Shown here: one piece after another, positions 8,551 through 15,639 of the stretch | How positions within the stretch are numbered: position 1 is the first letter of the stretch | Layout of the letters: each line of letters begins with the position of its first letter | From: Dictyobacter arantiisoli | GTDB taxonomy: Bacteria; Chloroflexota; Ktedonobacteria; Ktedonobacterales; Ktedonobacteraceae | Assembly (NCBI RefSeq): GCF_008326305.1 | Contig: NZ_BIXY01000054.1 | Span: 1 to 49,216 of the forward strand | DNA: 49,216 bases | Direction of reading: 5' to 3' | Position numbers and translations under genes: made by a program | Notes under the pieces: model-generated | What the model saw: only the letters and a program-made list of their open reading frames with translations | Told to the model about the DNA's origin: nothing | Databases searched by the model: none

Positions 8551-8713
8551 GGGATCTTGCTGCTCACCTGCTGGCAGGCGCCTGCGCGCCTGCGCCCTTT
8601 TTAGTGTATGTTGCTGTAAATGTGCTTAGCACATTTACAGCAACATACACTAAAAACAGTTTTGAGCACCATCGGTGCGAAAACTCATACACCAGGATGG
8701 CGAAGACCATGGG
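8551..8713. repeat. Repeat family A, copy A4 with full central hairpin
   Basis: The GC-rich arm (8551-8597) leads into a perfect 28-bp stem with a TTA loop (8598-8656), then the distal arm (GAGCACCATCGGTGCGAAAA) and the end ACCATGGGAATCAAA. About 60 bases are almost identical to copy A3, making a tandem direct repeat. Confidence 0.85.
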
Positions 8714-8731
8714 AATCAAATACTTTGTAAT

Positions 8732-8780
8732 AGTATATAGGGCAACCTTTAGTGTTGCACTAAAGGTTGCCCTATATACT
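8732..8780. terminator. Bidirectional intrinsic terminator
   Basis: A perfect 23-bp stem (8732-8754 and 8758-8780) with a TTG loop, flanked by A/T-rich sequence. It separates the plus-strand gene ending at 8395 from the minus-strand SDR ending at 8790 and can serve both. Confidence 0.8.
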
Positions 8781-8789
8781 CATTCTATT

Positions 8790-9587
8790 TTAACCCTTGA
8801 CAAGGGAGTATGCACCGTCGATCCAGAGTTCGGTGCCGGTGATATGGCTGGCGGCATCGGAGGCCAGAAATCCCACAACCTCTGCCACTTGTTCTGGGGT
8901 GGCAGGTTTGCCATCACCTAAAGGGATTGGTCCTTTGGGGAATTGCATCGGGAAATTAATCTGATCCAGGTTACGGAACTCGGTATTATCACTGATCTTT
9001 GTCACCGTTGCGCCCGGACAGACCGCATTGACGCGGATATTGTTCTGTGCCAGTTCGACGGCCAGCATTTTTGTCATGGCGATCTGCGCTGCTTTCGTTG
9101 CTGAATAAGCGGTGGCGCCGGTATTGCTAAAGACGCGTGTGCCATTGACCGAGGAATTAATGATAATCGCACCACCTTGCTTCTTCAAAGCCGATACAAC
9201 TGCCTTGATTGTCAAAAAGGTGCCCGTCAGATTGATATTGATGGTTTTGGACCAATCCTCGAGCGATAAATCCTCAATTGGAGCCCAGACACCATTGATA
9301 CCGGCGTTGGCGAAGACGATATCCAGACGTTCCCAGGTCTCCAGCACCTTTTGCATCACATGTTCCATATCTGACTGAACCGAGATATCCGCTACAATAC
9401 TGATGGCTTCTCCACCCTGTTGAATAATTTCGGCGGCGGTTTGTGCTATTTCGTCAGCAGTGCGGCCTGATACAGCTACTTTTGCTCCCCGCTGTGCTAG
9501 AAGTAGAGCCGTAGCCTTGCCAATACCCGAACCCGCGCCAGTAATCAGTGCAACTTTTCCTTGCATATCTAAAGCTGAAGATGGCAT
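8790..9587 (-). CDS. Short-chain dehydrogenase/reductase (SDR)
   Basis: A 265-residue classical SDR oxidoreductase, a soluble NAD(P)-dependent enzyme. Visible signatures in order: the cofactor glycine motif TGAGSGIG (residues 16-23), an arginine two residues after the second beta-strand (SGRT, 40-43), which suggests NADPH preference, ADIS (67-70), NAGING (94-99), Ser145/Ser146, and the catalytic Tyr161-SAT-Lys165. PG and T residues follow in VCPGATVTKI. The length is typical of the family. AAGGAAAAAAGG precedes the ATG. The substrate cannot be read from sequence. It stands alone, with the terminator at 8732-8780 just downstream. Confidence 0.93.
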   Translation of the reverse strand: MPSSALDMQGKVALITGAGSGIGKATALLLAQRGAKVAVSGRTADEIAQTAAEIIQQGGEAISIVADISVQSDMEHVMQKVLETWERLDIVFANAGINGVWAPIEDLSLEDWSKTININLTGTFLTIKAVVSALKKQGGAIIINSSVNGTRVFSNTGATAYSATKAAQIAMTKMLAVELAQNNIRVNAVCPGATVTKISDNTEFRNLDQINFPMQFPKGPIPLGDGKPATPEQVAEVVGFLASDAASHITGTELWIDGAYSLVKG

Positions 9588-9937
9588 GCCTTTTTTCCTT
9601 TTTTGTTAACATTAAATATCACTGAAATAGGCAGTGAGATGCCCGCTGTGAAGCCACTTCATCATATTCTTCCCGATACCACATGCGAGCTGTACAGATG
9701 AATGGTTTCAGATGTGTTCGTTGATCCGTTTGAGGCTCTTTGAGCTTCGATTAGCCTGCCGATAACCTCTATTATAGCGAGTTTTGATATTTTGAATAGA
9801 TGGTTACGTATTGACGCGTAATGAAATGCAAGAACGTAATACCACCAGACACTACTTTCACTGCAATGCGTGAGTATAGCAGGGGAGTGTCTGCAACAGA
9901 AGTTTTCAATTGAGCTTGAAAAAGAAAGGAAGCTATA

Positions 9938-10471
9938 ATGGCTGAGAAGTATACAACACACGAGGCATCAGTAGTGGTTCCTGCACCAGCTCATCAAGTG
10001 TATTCGTTGTTTTCCCACTTTAATGATTTCCCCAAATTTATGTCCTTTGTGAAGGAAGTAACGTACCGCGATGATCAAAACAGCCACTGGGAAGCCGATA
10101 TTATTGGTCACCATAAGTGGGATGCGAAAAATGACAACTGGATTGAGGATCGCCAGATTGGTTGGCGCTCGACGAATGGCCTGGATAACTTTGGAGCGGT
10201 CCGCTTTGAGCCAACGGGCCAGAATCAAACTCGTGTCGACGTAACCATCAACTACAATCCCCCGGCCGGTGTGCTGGGTGAAATCGGTGAAAAAGCCGGT
10301 GGCGGACGCCATTTCCAGGAAGCTTTGCAGCGCGATTTAAATAACTTTGCGCATCTGGTTGAGCAGGCCCCGCCGGGAGCGCTTGATCCCCATTCCTCGA
10401 GCTACATTTTCCACGCGGATAGCGCGGCTGCCAAAAAAAAGACAACCCCACGTCAGGACGAAACGATGTAA
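9938..10471 (+). CDS. SRPBCC (cyclase/dehydrase-type) small-ligand-binding protein
   Basis: A 177-residue protein with a START/Bet v1-like (SRPBCC) fold. The N-terminal EASVVVPAPAHQVYSLFSHF and NDFPKFMSFVKEV are typical of polyketide cyclase/dehydrase-type members, followed by alternating strands (WEADI, DRQIGWRSTNG, GAVRFEP, TRVDVTINYNPP) and a C-terminal helix (FQEALQRDLNNFAHLVE). About 30 charged or disordered residues trail the domain. AAAGGAAG precedes the ATG. Members bind lipids or polyketides or act in stress; no partner genes indicate which. The 350-base gap upstream (9588-9937) shows no further gene or clear promoter. Confidence 0.85.
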   Translation: MAEKYTTHEASVVVPAPAHQVYSLFSHFNDFPKFMSFVKEVTYRDDQNSHWEADIIGHHKWDAKNDNWIEDRQIGWRSTNGLDNFGAVRFEPTGQNQTRVDVTINYNPPAGVLGEIGEKAGGGRHFQEALQRDLNNFAHLVEQAPPGALDPHSSSYIFHADSAAAKKKTTPRQDETM

Positions 10472-10507
10472 GCTTGAGAATATCCCTATTCTAATCCTTT
10501 TCCTGAG

Positions 10508-10554
10508 AGCATGGGTTGAAGCGTTCTCTATCACGCTTCAACCCATGCTTTTTT
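10508..10554 (+). terminator. Strong intrinsic terminator
   Basis: A perfect 16-bp stem (AGCATGGGTTGAAGCG at 10508-10523, complement at 10534-10549) with a 10-base loop, followed by TTTTTT. It ends the SRPBCC gene. Confidence 0.85.
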
Positions 10555-10690
10555 GTTGCACTTTCATAGATAACCTTCTTTTCTCCTCCCCTGGTACTCT
10601 TGAATAAGCAACTGGTTGCGGATATACTGAAGAAAAAGGCAAGAACGCTGTTGTAAGACGGCGTTCTTTAATTATTGAGGTCTTCTTATC

Positions 10691-11539
10691 ATGCTGCAAT
10701 CACACGCATGGTGGCAGTCTGGTGTTGTTTACCAGGTGTATCCACGCAGTTTTATGGATAGTAACAGTGATGAGGCACACCTGCCATTCAACTTCCAATT
10801 GATCACCACGGAGAAGTGGGATGATCAGTTGTTGCGTTCCAAAGTCAATCCTTATGAACTGGCATTGCCAGAGGGGGCATGGCCTAACTGGGTGCTGAGT
10901 AACCATGATAATGCTCGTGTTGCATCCCGTGTCGGCAGTGAGCAGGCGCGTATCGCTCAGATGCTGTTGTTGACATTGCGTGGCACCCCGACCTGTTACT
11001 ATGCTGACGAGTTGGGATTGCCGGATGTGCCAGTGCCGCCTGAGTTCAGGACCGATCCCCAGGGAAAATTTGGGGCTGAATTTGGTCGTGATCCCGAACG
11101 TACACCCATGCAATGGGATGCTGGCATCAATGCTGGCTTTACTGCTCCCGGCGTGACTCCCTGGCTGCCTTTATCGGCGGATTATCAGGTGCGCAATGTA
11201 GAGGAGCAGCGCAAAGATCCCCATTCCTTCCTGTCGTTGATCCGCACCTTGTTACAGGTACGGCGTACGCAACCGGCACTCAATGTCGGCACCTATCAGC
11301 CTATCGATGCAGTACCGGCAGGCTGCTTTTCCTATCTCCGCCAGTATGAGGATCAGCGTTTCCTGATCGTTCTCAACTGCGGCGCTGAGGAGCTTGAGGT
11401 TGAATTACCCCGGTTAGGGACCGGTCGCATCGTTATCTCCACCCATATGGATCACGAAGGCACGCTGGATCTGGCTCGCTTCTCTTTGCCTGCCAATGAG
11501 GGCTATGTGATCCAGTTAGCGGAGGAGATACCAGCGTAA
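10691..11539 (+). CDS. GH13 alpha-glucosidase-like protein with internal deletion
   Basis: A 282-residue open frame that starts like a GH13 oligo-1,6-/alpha-glucosidase (WWQSGVVYQVYPRSFMDSN, residues 7-25) and jumps at once to the late part of the barrel (AHLPFNFQLI). It retains conserved region IV (SNHDNARV), GTPTCYYADELGL, GRDPERTPMQWD, NAGFT and the C-terminal beta-domain. Normal members have about 530-560 residues, so about 250 are missing, including regions I, II and III with the catalytic Asp nucleophile and Glu acid. The deletion is in frame at DSN/SDEAH. The product should be inactive as a hydrolase, although the frame is intact and has a GAGG ribosome site. It is best seen as a recent in-frame deletion derivative. 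Confidence 0.88.
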   Translation: MLQSHAWWQSGVVYQVYPRSFMDSNSDEAHLPFNFQLITTEKWDDQLLRSKVNPYELALPEGAWPNWVLSNHDNARVASRVGSEQARIAQMLLLTLRGTPTCYYADELGLPDVPVPPEFRTDPQGKFGAEFGRDPERTPMQWDAGINAGFTAPGVTPWLPLSADYQVRNVEEQRKDPHSFLSLIRTLLQVRRTQPALNVGTYQPIDAVPAGCFSYLRQYEDQRFLIVLNCGAEELEVELPRLGTGRIVISTHMDHEGTLDLARFSLPANEGYVIQLAEEIPA

Positions 11540-11587
11540 CCTTTTGATGCGCTTTATAAAGTATCTAATACCTTTTATGTTGCCTCG

Positions 11588-11637
11588 CTAAGAAGTACCA
11601 TTGGGATCTTGCACCACACACTACAAACTGTTTTCCG
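11588..11637. repeat. Fragment of repeat family A
   Basis: GTACCATTGGGATCTTGC followed by CACCACACACTA and AAACTGTTTT recalls the outer arm and the distal half of the central stem of family A, with the middle deleted. It lies between two convergent genes. Confidence 0.45.
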
Positions 11638-11644
11638 GGTGGCC

Positions 11645-12478
11645 TTATTTGCGTGCGTGTCTGCCTGTATGGCTGAATACGCTTTGCGAGAGGTCATCCA
11701 TTTTCGTGGGAGAGAGCATTGAGATGCCCAGCAAGGCCAGTGAGGCGAAGAGGAGCATCCCAGTTATGTTACTCAGGATGGGGAGTGAGAGAAATATCTG
11801 GCTGATCAGATTCAGGCCAGCGCCGCCAATCAAGGCATAGCAGGTGAGGCGCGGAAAGGATCGTGTTTGCCAGAGCGCAATGCCCAGAAGCAAGCAGCCA
11901 GGTGCGAGTGGTCCCCCTGAGAAAAAGAAGTGTCCCCAGTGTGTAATGGTGGCAAATGATGGAAGATGGAAACTCGCCAGTGCTTTATTGATAAGATCCA
12001 GACCGTTGACCTGTGGAATCTGGACGGAGGGGATATCTGAGCCACTGGCACTCTGTCCAAACAGTCCCGCGATACCATCCTTCAAGCTATTAAGTCCCGA
12101 TGAGGCCGAGTTGGCGGCGCTCTGGGCTGCATTTCCTGGCGCATTGATTACCGTTGTGAGCGTATGTGCCATACTCAAGAGCATCGGAACCACGATGATA
12201 TCAATAGCGATCACGCCGACCACGAATACCAGCGCGCCCAGAAAGAACAGCAGGGAACTGAGAACTCCCAACAAATTGATCTTATCTGACAATATGGTGT
12301 AGATATTGATACCATAGAGCAGGACCATCGTTCCCAATGCCGCCAGGATCATCGGGAGAAACCAGCTATTCTGTGTAGGATCATTATTCCAGAGATTTAA
12401 TCCTTCTCCCAGCAACGCACACAGACTTCCAATAATTAATGAGATCGCTCCGATACGCAATGAGAACCGTCGTAGCAT
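11645..12478 (-). CDS. Multi-pass membrane protein of unknown function
   Basis: A 277-residue integral membrane protein that I do not recognise. The start at 12478 (MLRRFSLR) is preferred over the one at 12511 because GGAGAGG lies 8 bases upstream. Hydrophobic segments are visible at about residues 8-30, 42-60, 68-105 (one long or two), 175-200, 205-225 and 230-255. Between the two groups is a low-complexity Ala/Ser/Gly stretch (NAAQSAANSASSGLNS and GQSASGSDIPS), probably an extracytoplasmic loop. No enzymatic motif is evident. The gene is single, convergent with the GH13 remnant. Confidence 0.75.
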   Translation of the reverse strand: MLRRFSLRIGAISLIIGSLCALLGEGLNLWNNDPTQNSWFLPMILAALGTMVLLYGINIYTILSDKINLLGVLSSLLFFLGALVFVVGVIAIDIIVVPMLLSMAHTLTTVINAPGNAAQSAANSASSGLNSLKDGIAGLFGQSASGSDIPSVQIPQVNGLDLINKALASFHLPSFATITHWGHFFFSGGPLAPGCLLLGIALWQTRSFPRLTCYALIGGAGLNLISQIFLSLPILSNITGMLLFASLALLGISMLSPTKMDDLSQSVFSHTGRHARK

Positions 12479-12713
12479 AGCAAGTACCTCTCCGGAACAT
12501 GATTGTATCACACGCTACTGCTTAAAATCTTTACCAGACAAAGTTAGAGCTTGTAATAAAATTACTGCTATGAAAGTAGAGATATTTCTTATTCTATGCT
12601 ACAAAGCCTTTAAAGATATATTACAACAAACATATACAAAAGTACATGGGCAATAAGCCTATGCCGGCAATCAATGATCAGGGGAATATGGTAGTTACAA
12701 CCTTGCTACGCTG

Positions 12714-12746
12714 AAAAAGAAGCCCTCATCTTTACGATAAGGGCTT
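12714..12746 (-). terminator. Intrinsic terminator (minus strand)
   Basis: On the minus strand AAGCCCT pairs with AGGGCTT and is followed by CTTTTTC. It sits just downstream of the gene remnant at 12770-12925 and supports that remnant having once been the end of a real gene. Confidence 0.55.
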
Positions 12747-12769
12747 AACGTGCTGTATGTTTTTTAGGA

Positions 12770-12925
12770 TCAGGAAATCCATACACGCGTATTGCTATAG
12801 GTCGTCTGGACCGCATCATTGTTGGTGGCATACGTGACGACGCCAAGTGGACCATCTGTGTAGGTGTTATAAACTGTCTTGCTGATTAATGGGTGTGAGG
12901 ATACCTGTACCTTGATAGGTTTTAT
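12770..12925 (-). pseudogene. C-terminal remnant of an unknown gene
   Basis: The minus strand keeps an open frame ending in TGA at 12770-12772: VSSHPLISKTVYNTYTDGPL, then GVVTYATNNDAVQTTYSNTR, then VWIS. It has gene-like composition, no start codon and an upstream in-frame stop. A terminator follows at the right distance. It appears to be the last 50 or so codons of a decayed, probably secreted, beta-rich protein. The rest of the 563-base gap (12479-13041) holds nothing else I can support. Confidence 0.4.
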
Positions 12926-13041
12926 TCCATTTTACATAGCGCTTGCTGGCATGCCACAATGAATATCTATGCAAGCGCATAGCATAAGAACAGTTGCAAA
13001 CGCTTCTCGCCTGGCAGCTTGTAAATAAGAGGAATGAACGT

Positions 13042-14007
13042 ATGAAGATTGTGATTCCAGACGATTATCAGGATGCTGTACGCCATCTTGCCTGCTTCGA
13101 TAAATTGGCCGGGCACGAGGTGACGATTTATAATGATACAGTAAGGGATATTGATACGCTGGTCACGCGTTTTCAGAATGCCGATGCATTGGTCCTGATT
13201 CGTGAGCGCACCCCGATTACCGAACAATTGCTGGCTCGCTTACCCCACCTCAAACTGATCAGTCAGACGGGCAAAGGGATTGCACATATCGATCTGGATG
13301 CCTGTACACGCCACGGTGTGGCGGTCGCGCAGGGCGGTGGTTCATCCGAATCCACAGCTGAATTGACCTGGGGATTGATACTGGCGGCTATGCGTCACAT
13401 CCCACAGGAGGTGGCACGCTTGAAGATGGGTCAGTGGCAATATACCCTGGGTTATGGCTTGCGCGGTCGGACGCTGGGCATTTTTGGTTATGGCAGGATT
13501 GGCCGTATCGTTGCTGGCTATGGCAAAGCGTTTGGGATGCAAGTCCTGGTCTGGGGGCGTGCTGGCTCCCTTGAACGCGCCAGTGCTGATGGTTTTGCCA
13601 CAGCCGCTAGTAAAGTTGACCTTTTCAGAAGCGCCGATGTGCTCTCCCTGCATATCTCGCTGAAACCTGAGACGCAGGGCATTGTCACAGCCGCCGATCT
13701 GGCTGAAATGAAACCGTCCGCACTGCTGGTCAATACCAGTCGGGCCAGATTGATCGAGAAGGATGCCCTGGTCAATGCGCTCCAGGCTGGTCGCCCCGGC
13801 CTCGCGGCTGTCGATGTTTATGAGGAAGAACCGCTGCATGACAGTCCACTGTTGCATATGGATAATGTAGTTTGCACGCCGCACCTGGGCTATGTCGAGA
13901 AGGACAGTTATGAACTCTACTTCGGATCAGCCTTTGATCTTCTCCTCGCCTATGCCGCAGGCCATCCGCAAAGCATCGCCAACCCTCAGTCCTTAGCAGC
14001 GCGTTAA
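13042..14007 (+). CDS. D-2-hydroxyacid dehydrogenase (phosphoglycerate dehydrogenase-like)
   Basis: A 321-residue soluble NAD-dependent dehydrogenase of the D-isomer-specific 2-hydroxyacid family. The start at 13042 (MKIVIPDDYQ) is preferred because AGAGGAATGAACGT precedes it; the extra 16 residues upstream are not conserved-looking. The Rossmann motif GIFGYGRIG lies near residue 145. The catalytic triad positions are present: Arg in LLVNTSRARLI, Glu in VDVYEEEP and His in CTPHLGY. KGIAHIDLDACTRHGVAVAQ and ESTAELTWGLILA match the family. It lacks the C-terminal ACT domain of full-length SerA. The substrate is unknown; relatives are annotated as phosphoglycerate or glyoxylate-type reductases. 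Confidence 0.92.
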   Translation: MKIVIPDDYQDAVRHLACFDKLAGHEVTIYNDTVRDIDTLVTRFQNADALVLIRERTPITEQLLARLPHLKLISQTGKGIAHIDLDACTRHGVAVAQGGGSSESTAELTWGLILAAMRHIPQEVARLKMGQWQYTLGYGLRGRTLGIFGYGRIGRIVAGYGKAFGMQVLVWGRAGSLERASADGFATAASKVDLFRSADVLSLHISLKPETQGIVTAADLAEMKPSALLVNTSRARLIEKDALVNALQAGRPGLAAVDVYEEEPLHDSPLLHMDNVVCTPHLGYVEKDSYELYFGSAFDLLLAYAAGHPQSIANPQSLAAR

Positions 14008-14017
14008 TCTCCACCCT

Positions 14018-14098
14018 CGTGATGGGCAATACCGTTAAAAGAATGAGAATGACGATGGAGAAGTGTAGGTGGGTGCCGAGGTCGCAACCGAGGTACGC
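14018..14098. repeat. Repeat family C, copy C1
   Basis: CAATACCGTTAAAAGAATGA, GAATGACGATGGAG and AAGTGTAGGTGGGTGCCGAG match blocks at 27729 and, inverted, at 48105. It lies just after the dehydrogenase stop. Confidence 0.65.
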
Positions 14099-14137
14099 TT
14101 TTCTGTTCATCGTACCGACATCTTAGCTCATACAACG

Positions 14138-14163
14138 AAGGCCCGATCCTTGCGGTCGGGCTC
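14138..14163. terminator. Short GC hairpin between convergent genes
   Basis: GCCCGA and TCGGGC enclose TCCTTGCGG. Variants of the same module recur near 36556 and 48255. It lies between the dehydrogenase and the convergent VOC gene. The T-tract is weak, so terminator function is only possible. Confidence 0.4.
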
Positions 14164-14197
14164 CGTGACACGTATGACCATACTTATCGGGTTTTCG

Positions 14198-14554
14198 TTA
14201 ATCGGGTGAGAAGTGGGGATTCTTGATCAGGCCGAGAGAATTGCCAAAGGGATCGAGGACGGTACCTGTATAAATTCCGTCTCCAACGTCATGCACGGGT
14301 GTTCGTTCCTGTGCTCCCGCCGCGAGCAGGCGCTGGTATGCTTCATGGGCATCCTCAACGCCCCAATAGGCTACCGGGCCGGATGCCCCACGCGGAGCAG
14401 CAGGATCTAAGCCAAGCTCGAAGCCACCGACGGTAAAGCCAACATAAAATGGCTGATCGAAATAAGGCTCGATACCGAGTATTTCGCTATACCATGCTTT
14501 GGCCTTTGCAATATCATCGACGCCGTAGACCACAGTGCGCAATCCTTGAAACAT
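14198..14554 (-). CDS. VOC (glyoxalase/bleomycin-resistance) family protein
   Basis: A 118-residue vicinal-oxygen-chelate fold protein. The two beta-alpha-beta-beta-beta halves are visible: LRTVVYGVDDIAKAKAWYSE, then GFTVGGFELGLDP; and VAYWGVEDAHEAYQRLLAAG, then GTVLDPFGNSLGLIKNP. The C-terminal Glu of many metal-binding members is replaced by Leu-Ile (LGLI), so metal binding is uncertain. The start at 14554 is chosen because GGAAAGG is 8 bases upstream; the ATG six bases earlier overlaps that site. It is divergent from the WYL regulator 131 bases away, which may control it. Substrate unknown. Confidence 0.88.
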   Translation of the reverse strand: MFQGLRTVVYGVDDIAKAKAWYSEILGIEPYFDQPFYVGFTVGGFELGLDPAAPRGASGPVAYWGVEDAHEAYQRLLAAGAQERTPVHDVGDGIYTGTVLDPFGNSLGLIKNPHFSPD

Positions 14555-14662
14555 GAACATTTCCTTTCCTGTAGAGAGAGAACGAGTCTTCACAATGTCT
14601 ATCTGCTCCAGTATACTGATGAATGCGGAAGGAATCGTTCCGGCTTTTCTCGTCTTTATGTC

Positions 14663-14680
14663 AGAAAGAAAGAAAGAAAG
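14663..14680 (+). repeat. (AGAA)4.5 tetranucleotide tract at a translation start
   Basis: A run of AGAA units ends 5 bases before the ATG at 14686 and is the only purine-rich sequence that could act as its ribosome-binding site. Copy-number slippage would change the spacing. Confidence 0.6.
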
Positions 14681-14685
14681 AGTTC

Positions 14686-15639
14686 ATGTATCATCCAACC
14701 AGTCGCGTGTTGATCGTTCTGGAATTGCTTCAAGCCAGACCATTGATCAGCGGTCCAGCGTTAGCTGAGCGTTTGGAGGTCGATGTACGAACCGTGCGTC
14801 ACTACATTACGATGCTTCAGGATATTGGTATCCCAGTTGAAACGGTACTGGGTCGGCATGGCGGCTATCGACTTCGTCCCGGCTTTAAGCTTCCGCCATT
14901 GATGTTTTCAAATGAGGAAGTTCTGGCTCTGATGTTGGGCCTGATGGTGGTACAAAAGCTGGGGGTTGGAGATATGACCTCGGCGAGTGAAGGCGCTATC
15001 GCCAGGATTGAGCGTGTGCTGCCTCTGCCCTTGCGAGGGCGTGCCAAAGCCATCCAGGAGATGCTGGTGTTGGGTATGACCGCACCAGAGACGGTGGTCG
15101 AGCGCATAGTGGTCGAAACCCTGAGCCTGGCAGCCCAACAGGGACAACAGGTACGTATTCGCTATCATAATAAGATCAAGCAAGAGACAGAGCGCGTGAT
15201 CGATCCCTATGGAGTTGTTTGTCATGAGGGGAAGTGGTATGCGGTTGGCTACTGCCATCTGCGCGCCAGCTTAAGAGTTTTTCGGCTCGATCGTATCCAG
15301 CAGGTCGAGGTTCAAAAAGAGCTTTTTACTCGTCCAACTGATTTCAACATTCTGGATGCCATCATCCAATCCTTTGTTGCCATTCCCGATGTCTGGAACA
15401 TAGAGGTGTTGCTCAAATTGTCACTGGCGGAGGCCAGGCGCAAAGTCCCAGCATCCCTGGCGACACTCACGCTTGAGCCGCTGGCACAGGGTATCCTTTT
15501 CTCAGCATCGATTCACAGCCTTGACTATATTGCACGCTTCCTGGTCAGCCTGGGTTGTTCCTTTGAGATCCGCCAGCCTGTCGAGCTTAAGCTTGCCTTG
15601 CGAACGCTTGCCGAAGAGATCATCCAACTCGCTATCTGA
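14686..15639 (+). CDS. WYL-domain transcriptional regulator (YafY-like, DeoR-type HTH)
   Basis: A 317-residue regulator. Residues 1-60 form an HTH_11-type winged helix (SRVLIVLELLQARPLISGPA, then LAERLEVDVRTVRHYITMLQ). The WYL ligand-sensing domain spans about 145-220 (VRIRYHNKIKQETERVIDPY, VVCHEGKWYAVGYCH, FRLDRIQQVEV), and a WCX-like C-terminal extension ends the protein. The start at 14686 (MYHPTSR) matches the usual short N-terminus before the HTH. It is divergent from the VOC gene, a common arrangement for local regulation. Its 3' end overlaps the convergent SagB-type gene by 8 bases (both stops within 15632-15639). Ligand unknown. Confidence 0.92.
   Translation: MYHPTSRVLIVLELLQARPLISGPALAERLEVDVRTVRHYITMLQDIGIPVETVLGRHGGYRLRPGFKLPPLMFSNEEVLALMLGLMVVQKLGVGDMTSASEGAIARIERVLPLPLRGRAKAIQEMLVLGMTAPETVVERIVVETLSLAAQQGQQVRIRYHNKIKQETERVIDPYGVVCHEGKWYAVGYCHLRASLRVFRLDRIQQVEVQKELFTRPTDFNILDAIIQSFVAIPDVWNIEVLLKLSLAEARRKVPASLATLTLEPLAQGILFSASIHSLDYIARFLVSLGCSFEIRQPVELKLALRTLAEEIIQLAI

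Noticed and set aside
8435..8713. Tandem repeats that might be a CRISPR array
   Set aside because: Only two units of about 100-160 bp, no regular short spacers and no cas genes anywhere in the window.
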